From contig CANPUZ010000069.1 of assembly GCA_947579665.1 (NCBI GenBank), positions 248,001 to 312,000 of the forward strand: 64,000 bases of DNA. Reading direction: 5' to 3'. The translations under genes and the position numbers were made by a program. The notes below the pieces were generated by a model. The model was not told where the DNA came from and ran no database searches. It worked only from the letters and a program-made list of their open reading frames with translations. This stretch comes from Sympetrum striolatum (lineage: Eukaryota; Arthropoda; Insecta; Odonata; Libellulidae). Positions within the stretch are counted from its first letter, which is position 1, and every line of letters starts with the position of its first letter. Shown piece by piece: positions 9,981-21,700 of this stretch.

Positions 9981-11030
9981 TTTCAATTTTTTTCCACTTT
10001 TTTTCCCTTAATTTTCCTTATTTTATCGAGATTTGACCGAAAAAAGCAAGAAAAACGAATAATTTTAGCGAAATATTAATTTTTATCCTCTTTTTTCCCT
10101 TAATTTTCCTTATTTTATCGAGATTTGACCGAAAAAAGCAAGAAAAACGAATAATTTTAGCGAAATTTAAATTTTTTTCCTCTTTTTTTCCCTTAATTTC
10201 CCTTATTTTATCGAGATTTGACCGAAAAAAGCAAGAAAAACGAATAATTTAAGCGAAATATCAATTTTTATCATCTTTTTTCCCTTGATTTTCCTTATTT
10301 TATCGAGATTTGACCGAAAAAATCAAGAAAAACGAATAACTTTATAGAAATTTCAATTTTTATCACCTTTTTTCGCTTGATTTTCCTAATATAATCAAGA
10401 TTTGACCGCAAAAAGCAAGAAAAACGAATAATTTTAGCGAAATTTCAATTTTTTTCCTCTTTTTTTCCCTTAATTTTCCTTAGTTTATTGAGATTTGTCC
10501 GAAAAAAGCAAGAAAAACGAATAATTTTAGCGAAATTTCAATTTTTATCCTGTTTTTTTCCCTTAATTAATGGAGATTTAACCGAAAAAAGCAAGAAAAC
10601 GAATAATAATAGCGAAATTTCAATTTTTTTCTTCTTTTTTTCCCTTAATTTACCTTATTTTATCGAGATTTGACCGAAAAAAGGAAGAAAAACGAATAAT
10701 TTTAGCGAAATATCAATTTTTATCATCTTTTTTCCCTTGATTTTCCTTATTTTATCGAGATTTGACCGAAAAAAACAAGAAAAACGAATAATTTTAGCGA
10801 AATATCAATTTTTATCCTCTTTTTTTCCCTTAATTTACCTTATTTTATCGAGATTTGACCGAAAAAAGCAAGAAAAACGAATAACTTTTGCGGAATTTCC
10901 ATTTTTGTCCTCTTTTTTCCCTTAATTTTCCTTATTTTATCGAGATTTGACCGAAAAAAGCAAGAAAAACAAATAATGTTAGCGAAATATCAATTTTTAT
11001 CCTCTTTTTTCCCTTAATTTTCCTTATTTT
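9981..11030 (+). repeat. Satellite segment between duplication blocks
   Basis: Ordinary monomers in the common order: ccac spacer, atattaat, tttaaattt with aatttccc, taagcg, gaaaaaatcaag, then an altered tatataa monomer (aatataatcaag near 10391), the ttattgag monomer (10486) and the ttaatggag monomer (10565). This order recurs from about 54361 at an offset of 44293 bp. No gene is present. Confidence 0.75.
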
Positions 11031-11483
11031 ATCGAGATTTGACCGAAAAAAAGCAAGAAAAACGAATAATTTGAGCGAAATTTCAATTTTTTTCCTGTTT
11101 TTTTCCCTTAATTTTCCTTATTTTATCGAGATTTGACCGAAAAAAGCAAGAAAAAGTAATAATTTTAGCGAAATATCAATTTTTATCCTCTTTTTTTCCC
11201 TTAATATTCCTTATTTTATCGAGATTTGACCGAAAAAAGCAAGAAAAACGAATAACTTTAGTGAAATTTCAATTTTTTTCCACTTTTTTTCCCTTAATTT
11301 TCCTTATTTTATCGAGATTTGACCGAAAAAAGCAAGAAAAACGAATAATTTTAGCGAAATTTCAATATTTTTCCTCTTTTTTTCCCTTAATTTTCCTTAT
11401 TTTATCGAGATTTGGCCGAAAAAAGCAAGTAAAACGAATAATTTTAGCAAAATTTCAATTTTTTTCCTAATTTTTTCCCTTTA

Positions 11484-11565
11484 TTTTCCTTATTTTATCG
11501 AGATTTGTCCGAAAAAAGCAAGAAAAACGAATAATATTATCGAAATTTCAATTTTTATCCCTTAA
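11484..11565 (+). repeat. 82-bp monomer, type 3 (tatcccttaa)
   Basis: The spacer reads caatttttatcccttaa, lacking the 11-bp cctcttttttt that normally follows ttat. The class is widespread and usually follows the ccctttatt/ttgtccg monomer and precedes the ccac monomer. Other copies lie near 110, 4440, 12822, 14470, 19510, 20880, 23905, 27210, 28580, 30965, 35275, 51353, 57030, 58770 and 63449. A related form with ttcatttttt lies near 7710, 9902, 33809, 36450, 40945, 43590, 45890, 48530 and 54290. Confidence 0.88.
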
Positions 11566-11929
11566 TTTTCCTTATTTTATCGAGATTTGACCGAAAAAAG
11601 CAAGAAAAACGAATTATTTTAGCGAAATTTCAATTTTTTTCCACTTTTTTTCCCTTAATTTTCCTTATTTTATCGAGATTTGACCGAAAAAAGCAAGAAA
11701 AACGAATAATTTTAGCGAAATATTAATTTTTATCCTCTTTTTTCCCTTAATTTTCCTTATTTTATCGAGATGTGACCGAAAAAAGCAAGAAAAACGAATA
11801 ATTTTAGCGAAATTTAAATTTTTTTCCTCTTTTTTACCCTTAATTTCCCTTATTTTATCGAGATTTGACCGAAAAAAGCAAGAAAAACGAATAATTTGAG
11901 CGAAATATCAATTTTTATCATCTTTTTTC

Positions 11930-11950
11930 CCTATTTTATCGAGATTTGAC
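11930..11950 (+). repeat. 11-bp deletion, type 4 (ccctattttatcg)
   Basis: The sequence ttttttccc runs straight into tattttatcg, missing the 11-bp ttgattttcct present in ordinary copies. The same junction recurs near 14843, 35648, 42788, 47728, 50183, 56229 and 59145 as part of larger copied blocks. It is a different breakpoint from type 1, although the net loss is the same. Confidence 0.85.
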
Positions 11951-13945
11951 CGAAAAAATCAAGAAAAACGAATAACTTTATCGAAATTTCAATTTTTATC
12001 ATCTTTTTTCCCTTGATTTTCCTTATATAATCGAGATTTGACCGCAAAAAGCAAGAAAAACGAATAATTTTAGCGAAATTTCAATTTTTTTCCTCTTTTT
12101 TTCTCTTAATTTTCCTTAGTTTATTGAGATTTGTCCGAAAAAAGCAAGAAAAACGAATAATTTTAGCGAAACTTCAATTTTTATCCTCTTTTTTTCCCTT
12201 AATTAATGGAGATTTAACCGAAAAAAGCAAGAAAACGAATAATAATAGCGAAATTTCAATTTTTTTCTTCTTTTTTTCCCTTAATTTTCCTTATTTTATC
12301 GACATTTGACCGAAAAAAGGAAGAAAAACGAATAATTTTAGCGAAATATCAATTTTTATCATCTTTTTTCCCTTGATTTTCCTTATTTTATCGAGATTTG
12401 ACCGAAAAAAGCAAGAAAAACGAATAATTTTATCGAAATTTCAATTTTTATCATTTTTTTTCCCTTAATTTTCCTTATTTTATCGAGATTTGACCGAAAA
12501 AAGCAAGAAAAACGAATAACTTTAGCGAAATTTCCATTTTTTTCCTCTTTTTTTCCCTTAATTTTCCTTATTTTATCGAGATTTGACCGAAAAAAGCAAA
12601 AAAAAACGAATAATTTTAGCGAAATTTCAATTTTTTTCCTCTTTTTTTCCCTTAATTTTCCTTATTTTATCGAGATTTGGCCGAAAAAAGCAAGTAAAAC
12701 GAATAATTTTAGCAAAATTTCAAATTTTTTCCTCATTTATTCCCTTTATTTTCCTTATTTTATCGAGATTTGTCCGAAATATGCAAGAAAAACGAATAAT
12801 TTTATCGAAATTTCAATTTTTATCCCTTAATTTTCCTTATTTTATCGAGATTTGACCGAAAGAAGCAAGAAAAACGAATAATTTTAGCGAAATTTCAATT
12901 TTTTTCCACTTTTTTTCCCTTAATTTTCCTTATTTTATCGAGATTTGACCGAAAAAAGCAAGAAAAACGAATAATTTTAGCGAAATTTAAATTTTTATCA
13001 TCTTTTTTCCCTTGATTTTCCTTATTTTATGGAGATTTGACCGAACAAATCAAGGAAAACGAATAATTTTATCGAAATTTCAATTTTTATAATCTTTTTT
13101 CACATGATTTTCCTTATATAATCGAAATTTGACCGCAAAAAGCAAGAAAAACGAATAATTTTAGCGAAATTTCAATTTTTTTCCTCTTTTTTTCCCTTAA
13201 TTTTCCTTAGTTTATTGAGATTTGTCCGAAAAAAGCAAGAAAAACGAATAATTTTAGCGAAATTTCAATTTTTATCCTCTTTTTTTCCCTTAGATAATGG
13301 AGATTTAACCGAAAAAAGCAAGAAAACGAATAATAATAGCGAAATTTCAATTTTTTTCTTCTTTTTTTCCCTTAATTTTCCTTATTTTATCGAGATTTGA
13401 CCGAAAAAAGCAAGAAAAACGAATAATTTTATCGAAATTTCAATTTTTATCATCTTTTTTTCCTTGATTTTCCTTATTTTATCGAGATTTGACCGAAAAA
13501 AGCAAGAAAAACGAATAATTTGAGCGAAATTTCAATTTTTTTCCTGTTTTTTCCCTTATTTTTCCTTATTTTATCGAGATTTGACCAATAAAAGCAAGAA
13601 AAAACGAATAATTTTAGCGAAATATCAATTTTTATCATTTTTTTTTCCCTTGATTTTCCTTATTTTATCGAGATTAGACCGAAAAAAGCAAGAAAAACGA
13701 ATAATTTTAGCGAAATATCAATTTTTATCCTCTTTTTTTCCCTTAATTTTCCTTATTTTATCGAGATTTGACCGAAAAAAGCAAGAAAAACGAATAATTT
13801 TAGCGAAATTTCCATTTTTGTCCTCTTTTTTTCCCTTAATTTTCCTTATTTTATCGAGATTGGACCGAAAAAAGCAAGAAAAACGAATAATGTTATCGAA
13901 ATATCAATTTTTATCATCTTTTTTCCCTTAATTTTCCTTGTTTTT

Positions 13946-16900
13946 TCGAGATTTGACCGAAAAAAGCAAGAAAAACGAATAATTTGAGCGAAATTTCAAT
14001 TTTTTTCCTGTTTTTTTCCCTTAATTTTCCTTATTTTATCGAGATTTGACCGAAAAAAGCAAGAAAAAGTAATAATTTTAGCGAAATATCAATTTTTATC
14101 CTCTTTTTTTCCCTTAATATTCCTTATTTTATCGAGATTTGACCGAAAAAAGCAAGAAAAACGAATAACTTTAGCGAAATTTCAATTTTTTTCCACTTTT
14201 TTTCCCTTAATTTTCCTTATTTTATCGAGATTTGACCGAAAAAAGCAAGAAAAACGAATAATTTTAGCGAAATTTCAATTATTTTTCCTTTTTTTTTCCC
14301 TTAATTTTCCTTATTTTATCGAGATTTGGCCGAAAAAAGCAAGTAAAACGAATAATTTTAGCAAAATTTCAATTTTTTTCCTAATTTTTTCCCTTTATTT
14401 TCCTTATTTAATCGAGATTTGTCCGAAAAAAGCAAGAAAAACGAATAATATTATCGAAATTTCAATTTTTATCCCTTAATTTTCCTTATTTTATCGAGAT
14501 TTGACCGAAAAAAGCAAGAAAAACGAATTATTTTAGCGAAATTTCAATTTTTTTCCACTTATTTTCCCTTAATTTTCCTTATTTTATCGAGATTTGACCG
14601 AAAAAAGCAAGAAAAACGAATAATTTTAGCGAAATATTAATTTTTATCCTCTTTTTTCCCTTAATTTTCCTTATTTTATCGAGATGTGACCGAAAATAGC
14701 AAGAAAAACGAATAATTTTAGCGAAATTTAAATTTTTTTCCTCTTTTTTACCCTTAATTTCCCTTATTTTATCGAGATTTGACCGAAAAAAGCAAGAAAA
14801 ACGAATAATTTGAGCGAAATATCAATTTTTATCATCTTTTTTCCCTATTTTATCGAGATTTGACCGAAAAAAATCAAGAAAAACGAATAACTTTATCGAA
14901 ATTTCAATTTTTATCATCTTTTTTCCCTTGATTTTCCTTATATAATCGAGATTTGACCGCAAAAAGCAAGAAAAACGAATAATTTTAGCGAAATTTCAAT
15001 TTTTTTCCTCTTTTTTTCTCTTAATTTTCCTTAGTTTATTGAGATTTGTCCGAAAAAAGCAAGAAAAACGAATAATTTTAGCGAAACTTCAATTTTTATC
15101 CTCTTTTTTTCCCTTAATTAATGGAGATTTAACCGAAAAAAGCAAGAAAACGAATAATAATAGCGAAATTTCAATTTTTTTCTTCTTTTTTTCCCTTAAT
15201 TTTCCTTATTTTATCGAGATTTGACCGAAAAAAGGAAGAAAAACGAATAATTTTAGCGAAATATCAATTTTTATCATCTTTTTTCCCTTGATTTTCCTTA
15301 TTTTATCGAGATTTGACCGAAAAAAGCAAGAAAAACGAATAATTTTATCGAAATTTCAATTTTTATCATTTTTTTTCCCTTGATTTTCCTTATTTTATCG
15401 AGATTTGACCGAAAAAAGCAAGGAAAACGAATAATAATAGCGAAATTTCAATTTTTTTCTTCTTTTTTTCCCTTAATTTTCCTTATTTTATCGACATTTG
15501 ACCGAAAAAAGGAAGAAAAACGAATAATTTTAGCGAAATATCAATTTTTATCATCTTTTTTCCCTTGATTTTCCTTATTTTATCGAGATTTGACCGAAAA
15601 AAGCAAGAAAAACGAATAATTTTATCGAAATTTCAATTTTTATCATTTTTTTATCCCTTGATTTTCCTTATTTTATCGAGATTTGACCGAAAAAAGCAAG
15701 AAAAACGAATAATGTTAGCGAAATATCAATTTTTATCCTCTTTTTTCCCTTAATTTTCCTTATTTTATCGAGATTTGACCGAAAAAAGCAAGAAAAACGA
15801 ATAATTTGAGCGAAATTTCAATTTTTTTCCTGTTTTTTTCCCTTAATTTTCCTTATTTTATCGAGATTTGACCGAAAAAAGCAAGAAAAAGTAATAATTT
15901 TAGCGAAATATCAATTTTTATCCTCTTTTTTTCCCTTAATTTTCCTTATTTTATCGAGATTTGACCGAAAAAAGCAAGAAAAACGAATAACTTTAGCAAA
16001 ATTTCCATTTTTTTCCTCTTTTTTTCCCTTAATTTTCCTTATTTTATCGAGATTTGACCGAAAAAAGCAAGAAAAACGAATAATTTTAGCGAAATTTCAA
16101 TTTTTTTCCTCATTTATTCCCTTTATTTTCCTTATTTTATCGAGATTTGTCCGAAATATGCAAGAAAAACGAATAATTTTATCGAAATTTCAATTTTTAT
16201 CCCTTAATTTTCCTTATTTTATCGAGATTTGACCGAAAGAAGCAAGAAAAACGAATAATATTAGCGAAATTTCAATTTTTTTCCACTTTTTTTCCCTTAA
16301 TTTTCCTTATTTTATCGAGATTTGAACGAAAAAAGCAAGAAAAACGAATAATTTTAGCGAAATATTAATTTTTATCGTCTTTTTTCCCTTAATTTTCCTT
16401 ATTTTATCGAGATTTGACCGAAAAAAGCAAGAAAAACGAATAATTTTAGCGAAATTTAAATTTTTATCATCTTTTTTCCCTTGATTTTCCTTATTTTATG
16501 GAGATTTGACCGAAAAAATCAAGGAAAACGAATAATTTTATCGAAATTTCAATTTTTATAATCTTTTTTCACCTGATTTTCCTTATATAATCGAAATTTG
16601 ACCGCAAAAAGCAAGAAAAACGAATAATTTTAGCGAAATTTCAATTTTTTTCCTCTTTTTTTCCCTTAATTTTCCTTAGTTTATTGAGATTTGTCCGAAA
16701 AAAGCAAGAAAAACGAATAATTTTAGCGAAATTTCAATTTTTATCCTCTTTTTTTCCCTTAGATAATGGAGATTTAACCGAAAAAAGCAAGAAAACGAAT
16801 AATAATAGCGAAATTTCAATTTTTTTCTTCTTTTTTTCCCTTAATTTTCCTTATTTTATCGAGATTTGACCGAAAAAAGCAAGAAAAACGAATAATTTTA

Positions 16901-17445
16901 TCGAAATTTCAATTTTTATCATCTTTTTTTCCTTGATTTTCCTTATTTTATCGAGATTTGACCGAAAAAAGCAAGAAAAACGAATAATTTGAGCGAAATT
17001 TCAATTTTTTTCCTGTTTTTTTCCCTTATTTTTCCTTATTTTATCGAGATTTGACCAATAAAAGCAAGAAAAAACGAATAATTTTAGCGAAATATCAATT
17101 TTTATCATTTTTTTCCCTTGATTTTCCTTATTTTATCGAGATTAGACCGAAAAAGGCAAGAAATACGAATAATTTTAGCGAAATATCAATTTTTATCCTC
17201 TTTTTTTCCCTTAATTTTCCTTATTTTATCGAGATTTGACCGAAAAAAGCAAGAAAAACGAATAATTTTAGCGAAATTTCCATTTTTGTCCTCTTTTTTT
17301 CCCTTAATTTTCCTTATTTTATCGAGATTTGACCGAAAAAAGCAAGAAAAACGAATAATGTTATCGAAATATCAATTTTTATCATCTTTTTTCCCTTAAT
17401 TTTCCTTGTTTTTTCGAGATTTGACCGAAAAAAGCAAGAAAAACG
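13946..17445 (+). repeat. About 2.9-kb tandem duplication, copy 2 (expanded)
   Basis: This is the second copy of 11030-13945. It ends, like copy 1, in a ttccttgttttttcgag monomer (17402), after which homology is lost. It is about 0.55 kb longer than copy 1. Part of the excess is a 277-bp local duplication at 15140-15690. The rest is extra monomers of the gagcg/cctg and agtaataat types. A ggccg monomer present in copy 1 near 12678 is absent near 16.1 kb. Confidence 0.8.
15140..15690 (+). repeat. 277-bp local tandem duplication
   Basis: The cgaataataatag monomer, the gaaaaaaggaag monomer and the tttatcg/tatcatttttt monomer occur twice in succession (gaataataatag at 15152 and 15429; ggaag at 15234 and 15511). 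The homologous places at 50.5-50.8 kb and 59.4-59.7 kb have a single copy. The event is therefore specific to this copy and recent. Confidence 0.82.
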
Positions 17446-18230
17446 AATAATTTTAGCGAAATATCAATTTTCATCCTCTTTTTTTCCCTTAATTTTCCTT
17501 ATTTTATCGAGATTTGACCGAAAAAAGCAAGAAAAACGAATAATTTTAGCGAAATTTCAATTTTTTTCCTCTTTTTTTCCCTTAATTTTCCTTATTTTAT
17601 CGAGATTTGGCCGAAAAAAGCAAGTAAAACGAATAATTTTTGCGAAATTTCAATTTTTTTCCTCTTTTTTCCCCTTAATTTTCCTTATTTTATCGAGATT
17701 TTACCAAAAAAAGCAAGAAAAACGAATAATTTTAGCGAAATTTCATTTTTTTTCCTCTTTTTTTCCCTTTATTTTCCTTATTTTATCGAGATTTGGCCGA
17801 AAAAAGCAAGTAAAACGAATAATTTTAGCGAAATTTCAATTTTTTCTTCTTTTTTTCCCTTAATTTTCCTTATTTTATCGAGATTTGACCGAAAAAAGCA
17901 AGAAAAACGAATAATTTTATCGAAATTTCAATTTTTATCCTCTTTTTTTCCCTTAATTTTCCTAATTTTATCGAGATTTAACCGAAAAAAGCAAGAAAAC
18001 GAATAATTATAGCGAAATTTAAATTTTTTCTTCTTTTTTTCCCTCAATTTTCCTTATTTTATCAAGATTTGACCGAAAAAAGCAAGAAAAACGAATAATT
18101 TTAGCGAAATATCAATTTTTATCATCTTTTTCCCTTGATTTTCCTTATTTTATCGAGATTTGACCGAAAAAAGCAAGAAAAACGAATAATTTTATCGAAA
18201 TTTCAATTTTTATCATCTTTTTTCCCTTGA
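17446..18230 (+). repeat. Divergent satellite block
   Basis: Less common monomers occur here: attttcatcc, ggccg with caagtaaaacg twice, a ttttaccaaaaaaagc monomer, and a taaccg/cgaataattatag monomer with ccctcaa and atcaag after it. The block recurs at about 61.67-62.45 kb (offset 44224 bp). Its taaccg part resembles 2.9-3.9 kb, which suggests descent from the older left part of the array. Confidence 0.72.
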
Positions 18231-21200
18231 TTTTCCTTATTTTATCGAGATTTGACCGAAAAAAGCAAGAAAAACGAATAATTTTAGCAAAATATCAATT
18301 TTTATCCTCTTTTTTTCCCTTAATTTTCCTTATTTTATCGAGATTTGACCGAAAAAAGCAAGAAAAACCAATAATTTTAGCGAAATTTCAATTTTTTTCC
18401 TCTTTTTTTCCCTTAATTTTCCTTAGTTTATCGAGATTTGACCGAAAAAAACAAGAAAAACGAATAATTTTAGCGAAATTTCAATTTTTATCCTCTTTTT
18501 TTCCCTTAATTTTCCTTATTTTATCGAGATTTGACCGAAAAAAGCAAGAAAAACGCATAATTTTAGCGAAATTTCAATTTTTTTCCTATTTTTTTCCCCT
18601 AATTTTCCTTATTTTATCGATATTTGACCGAAAAAAGCAAGAAAAACGAATAATTTTAGCGAAATATCAATTTTTATCCTCTTTTTTCCCTTAATTTTCC
18701 TTATTTTATCGAGATTTGACCGAAAAAAGCAAGAAAAACGAATAATTTGAGCGAAATTTCAATTTTTTTCCTGTTTTTTTTCCTTAATTTTCCTTATTTT
18801 ATCGAGATTTGACCAATAAAAGCAAGAAAAACGAATAATTTTAGCGAAATATCAATTTTTATCATCTTTTTTCCCTTGATTTTCCTTATTTGATCGAGAT
18901 TTGACCGAAAAAAGCAAGAAAAACGAATAATTTTAGCGAAATATCAATTTTTATCCTCTTTTTTCCCTTAATTTTCCTTATTTTATCGAGATTTGACCGA
19001 AAAAAGCAAGAAAAACGAATAATGTTAGCAAAATATCAATTTTTATCCTGTTTTTTTCCCTTAATTTTCCTTATTTTATCGAGATTTGACCGAAAAAAGC
19101 AAGAAAAAGTAATAATTTTAGCGAAATATCAATTTTTATCCTCTTTTTTTCCCATAATTTTCCTTATTTTATCGAGATTTGACCGAAAAAAGCAAGAAAA
19201 ACGAATAACTTTAGCGAAATTTCCATTTTTTTCCTCTTTTTTTCCCTTAATTTTCCTTATTTTATCGAAATTTGACCGAAAAAAACAAGAAAAACGAATA
19301 ATTTTGGCGAAATTTCAATTTTTTTCCTCTTTTTTTCCCTTAATTTTCCTTATTTTATCGAGATTTGGCAGAAAAAAGCAAGTAAAACGAATAATTTTAG
19401 CAAAATTTCTATTTTTTTCCTCATTTCTTCCCTTTATTTTACTTATTTTATCGAGATTTGTCCGAAAAAAGCAAGAAAAACGAATAATTTTATCGAAATT
19501 TCAATTTTTATCCCTTAATTTTCCTTATTTTATCGAGATTTGACCGAAAAAAGCAAGAAAAACGAATAATTTTAGCGAAATTTCAATTTTTTTCCACTTT
19601 TTTTCCCTTAATTTTCCTTATTTTATCGAGATTTGACCGAAAAAAGCAAGAAAAACGAATAATTTTAGCGAAATATTAATTTTTATCCTCTTTTTTCCCT
19701 TAATTTTCCTTATTTTATCGAGATTTGACCGAAAAAAGCAAGAAAAACGAATAATATTTGCGAAATTTAAATTTTTATCCTCCTTTTTTTCCCTTAATTT
19801 CCCTTATTTTATCGAGATTTGACCGAAAAAAGCAAGAAAAACGAATAATTTAAGCGAAAAATCAATTTTTATCATCTTTTTTCTCTTGATTTTCCTTATT
19901 TTATCGAGATTTGACCGAAAAAATCAAGAAAAACGAATAATTTTAGCGAAATTTCAATTTTTATCCTCTTTTTTCCCTTAATTAATGGAGATTTAACCGA
20001 AAAAAGCAAGAAAACGAATAATAATAGCGAAATTTCAATTTTTTTCTTCTTTTTTCCCTTAATTTTCCTTATTTTATCGAGATTTGACCGAAAAAAGCAA
20101 GAAAAACGAATAATATTTGCGAAATTTAAATTTTTATCCTCCTTTTTTTCCCTTAATTTTCCTTATTTTATCGAGATTTGACCGAAAAAAGGAAGGAAAA
20201 CGAATAATTTTAGCGAAATATCAATTTTTATCATCTTTTTTCCCTTGATTTTCCTTATTTTATCGAGATTTGACCGAAAAAAGCAAGAAAAACGAATAAT
20301 TTTAGCGAAATATCAATTTTTATCCTCTTTTTTCCCTTAATTTTCCTTATTTTATCGAGATTTGACCGAAAAAAGCAAGAAAAACGAATAATTTGAGCGA
20401 AATTTCAATTTTTTTCCTGATTTTTTCCCTTAATTTTCCTTATTTTATCGAGATTTGACCGAAAAAAGCAAGAAAAAGTAATAATTTTAGCGAAATATCA
20501 ATTTTTATCCTCTTTTTTTCCCTTAATTTTCCTTATTTTATCGAGATTTGACCGAAAAAAGCAAGAAAAACGAATAACTTTAGCGAAATTTCCATTTTTT
20601 TCCTCTTTTTTTCCCTTAATTTTCCTTATTTTATCGAGATTTGACCGAAAAAAGCAAGAAAAACGAATAATTTTAGCGAAATTTCAATTTTTTTCCTCTT
20701 TTTTTCCCTTAATTTTCCTTATTTTATCGAGATTTGGCCGAAAAAAGCAAGTAAAACGAATAATTTTAGCAAAATTTCAATTTTTTTCCTCATTTTTTCT
20801 CTTTATTTTCCTTATTTTATCGAGATTTGTCCGAAAAAAGCAATAAAAAACGAATTATTTTATCGAAATTTCAATTTTTATCCCTTAATTTTCCTTATTT
20901 TATCGAGATTTGACCGAAAAAAGCAAGAAAAACGAATAATTTTAGCGAAATTTCAATTTTTTTCCACTTTTTTCCCTTAATTTTCCTTATTTTATCGAGA
21001 TTTGACCGAAAAAAGCAAGAAAAACGAATAATTTTAGCGAAATTTCAATTTTTTTCCACTTTTTTTCCCTTAATTTTCCTTATATAATCGAGATTTGACC
21101 GCAAAAAGCAAGAAAAACGAATAATTTTAGCGAAATTTCAATTTTTTTCCTCTTTTTTTCCCTTAATTTTCCTTAGTTTATTGAGATTTGTCCGAAAAAA

Positions 21201-21700
21201 GCAAGAAAAACGAATAATTTTAGCGAAATTTCAATTTTTATCCTCTTTTTTTCCCTTAATTAATGGAGATTTATACGAAAAAAGCAAGAAAACGAATAAT
21301 AATAGCGAAATTTCAATTTTTTTCTTCTTTCTTTCCCTTAATTTTCCTTATTTTATCGAGATTTGACCGAAAAAAGGAAGAAAAACGATTAATTTTAGCG
21401 AAATATCAATTTTTATCATCTTTTTTCCCTTGATTTTCCTTATTTTATCGAGATTTGACCGAAAAAAGCAAGAAAAACGAATAATTTTATCGAAATTTCA
21501 ATTTTTATCATCTTTTTTCCCTTGATTTTCCTTATTTTATCGAGATTTGACCGAAAAAAGCAAGAAAAACGAATAATTTTAGCGAAATATCAATTTTTAT
21601 CCTCTTTTTTCCCCTTAATTTTCCTTATTTTATCGAGATTTGACCGAAAAGAGCAAGAAAAACGAATAATTTCAGCGAAATTTCAATTTTTTTTAATCTT
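18230..21700 (+). repeat. Satellite segment with mixed monomer order
   Basis: About 18.2-19.5 kb carries gaccaataaaagc, tttgatcgag, aatgttag, agtaataat and ggcagaaaaaagc monomers. The segment 19.55-20.16 kb holds two tatcctcc monomers 360 bp apart (19750 and 20110). A ttaatggag monomer at 19979 lacks its usual tatataa and ttattgag neighbours, so a deletion joined the gaaaaaatcaag monomer to it. The complete diagnostic series returns at 21083-21340. There are no genes. Confidence 0.72.

Larger units (their letters stand above)
11030..13945 (+). repeat. About 2.9-kb tandem duplication, copy 1
   Basis: This segment is repeated from about 13946, with offsets of 2913-2915 bp up to 12.4 kb (for example the ttgtccg monomer with gcgaaacttc at 12124 and 15039). 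The offset is then 3469 bp (tagataatgg block at 13215 and 16684). The step arises because copy 2 carries extra monomers near 15.2-16.0 kb. Copy 1 ends with the unusual ttccttgttttttcgag monomer at 13932. Confidence 0.8.
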
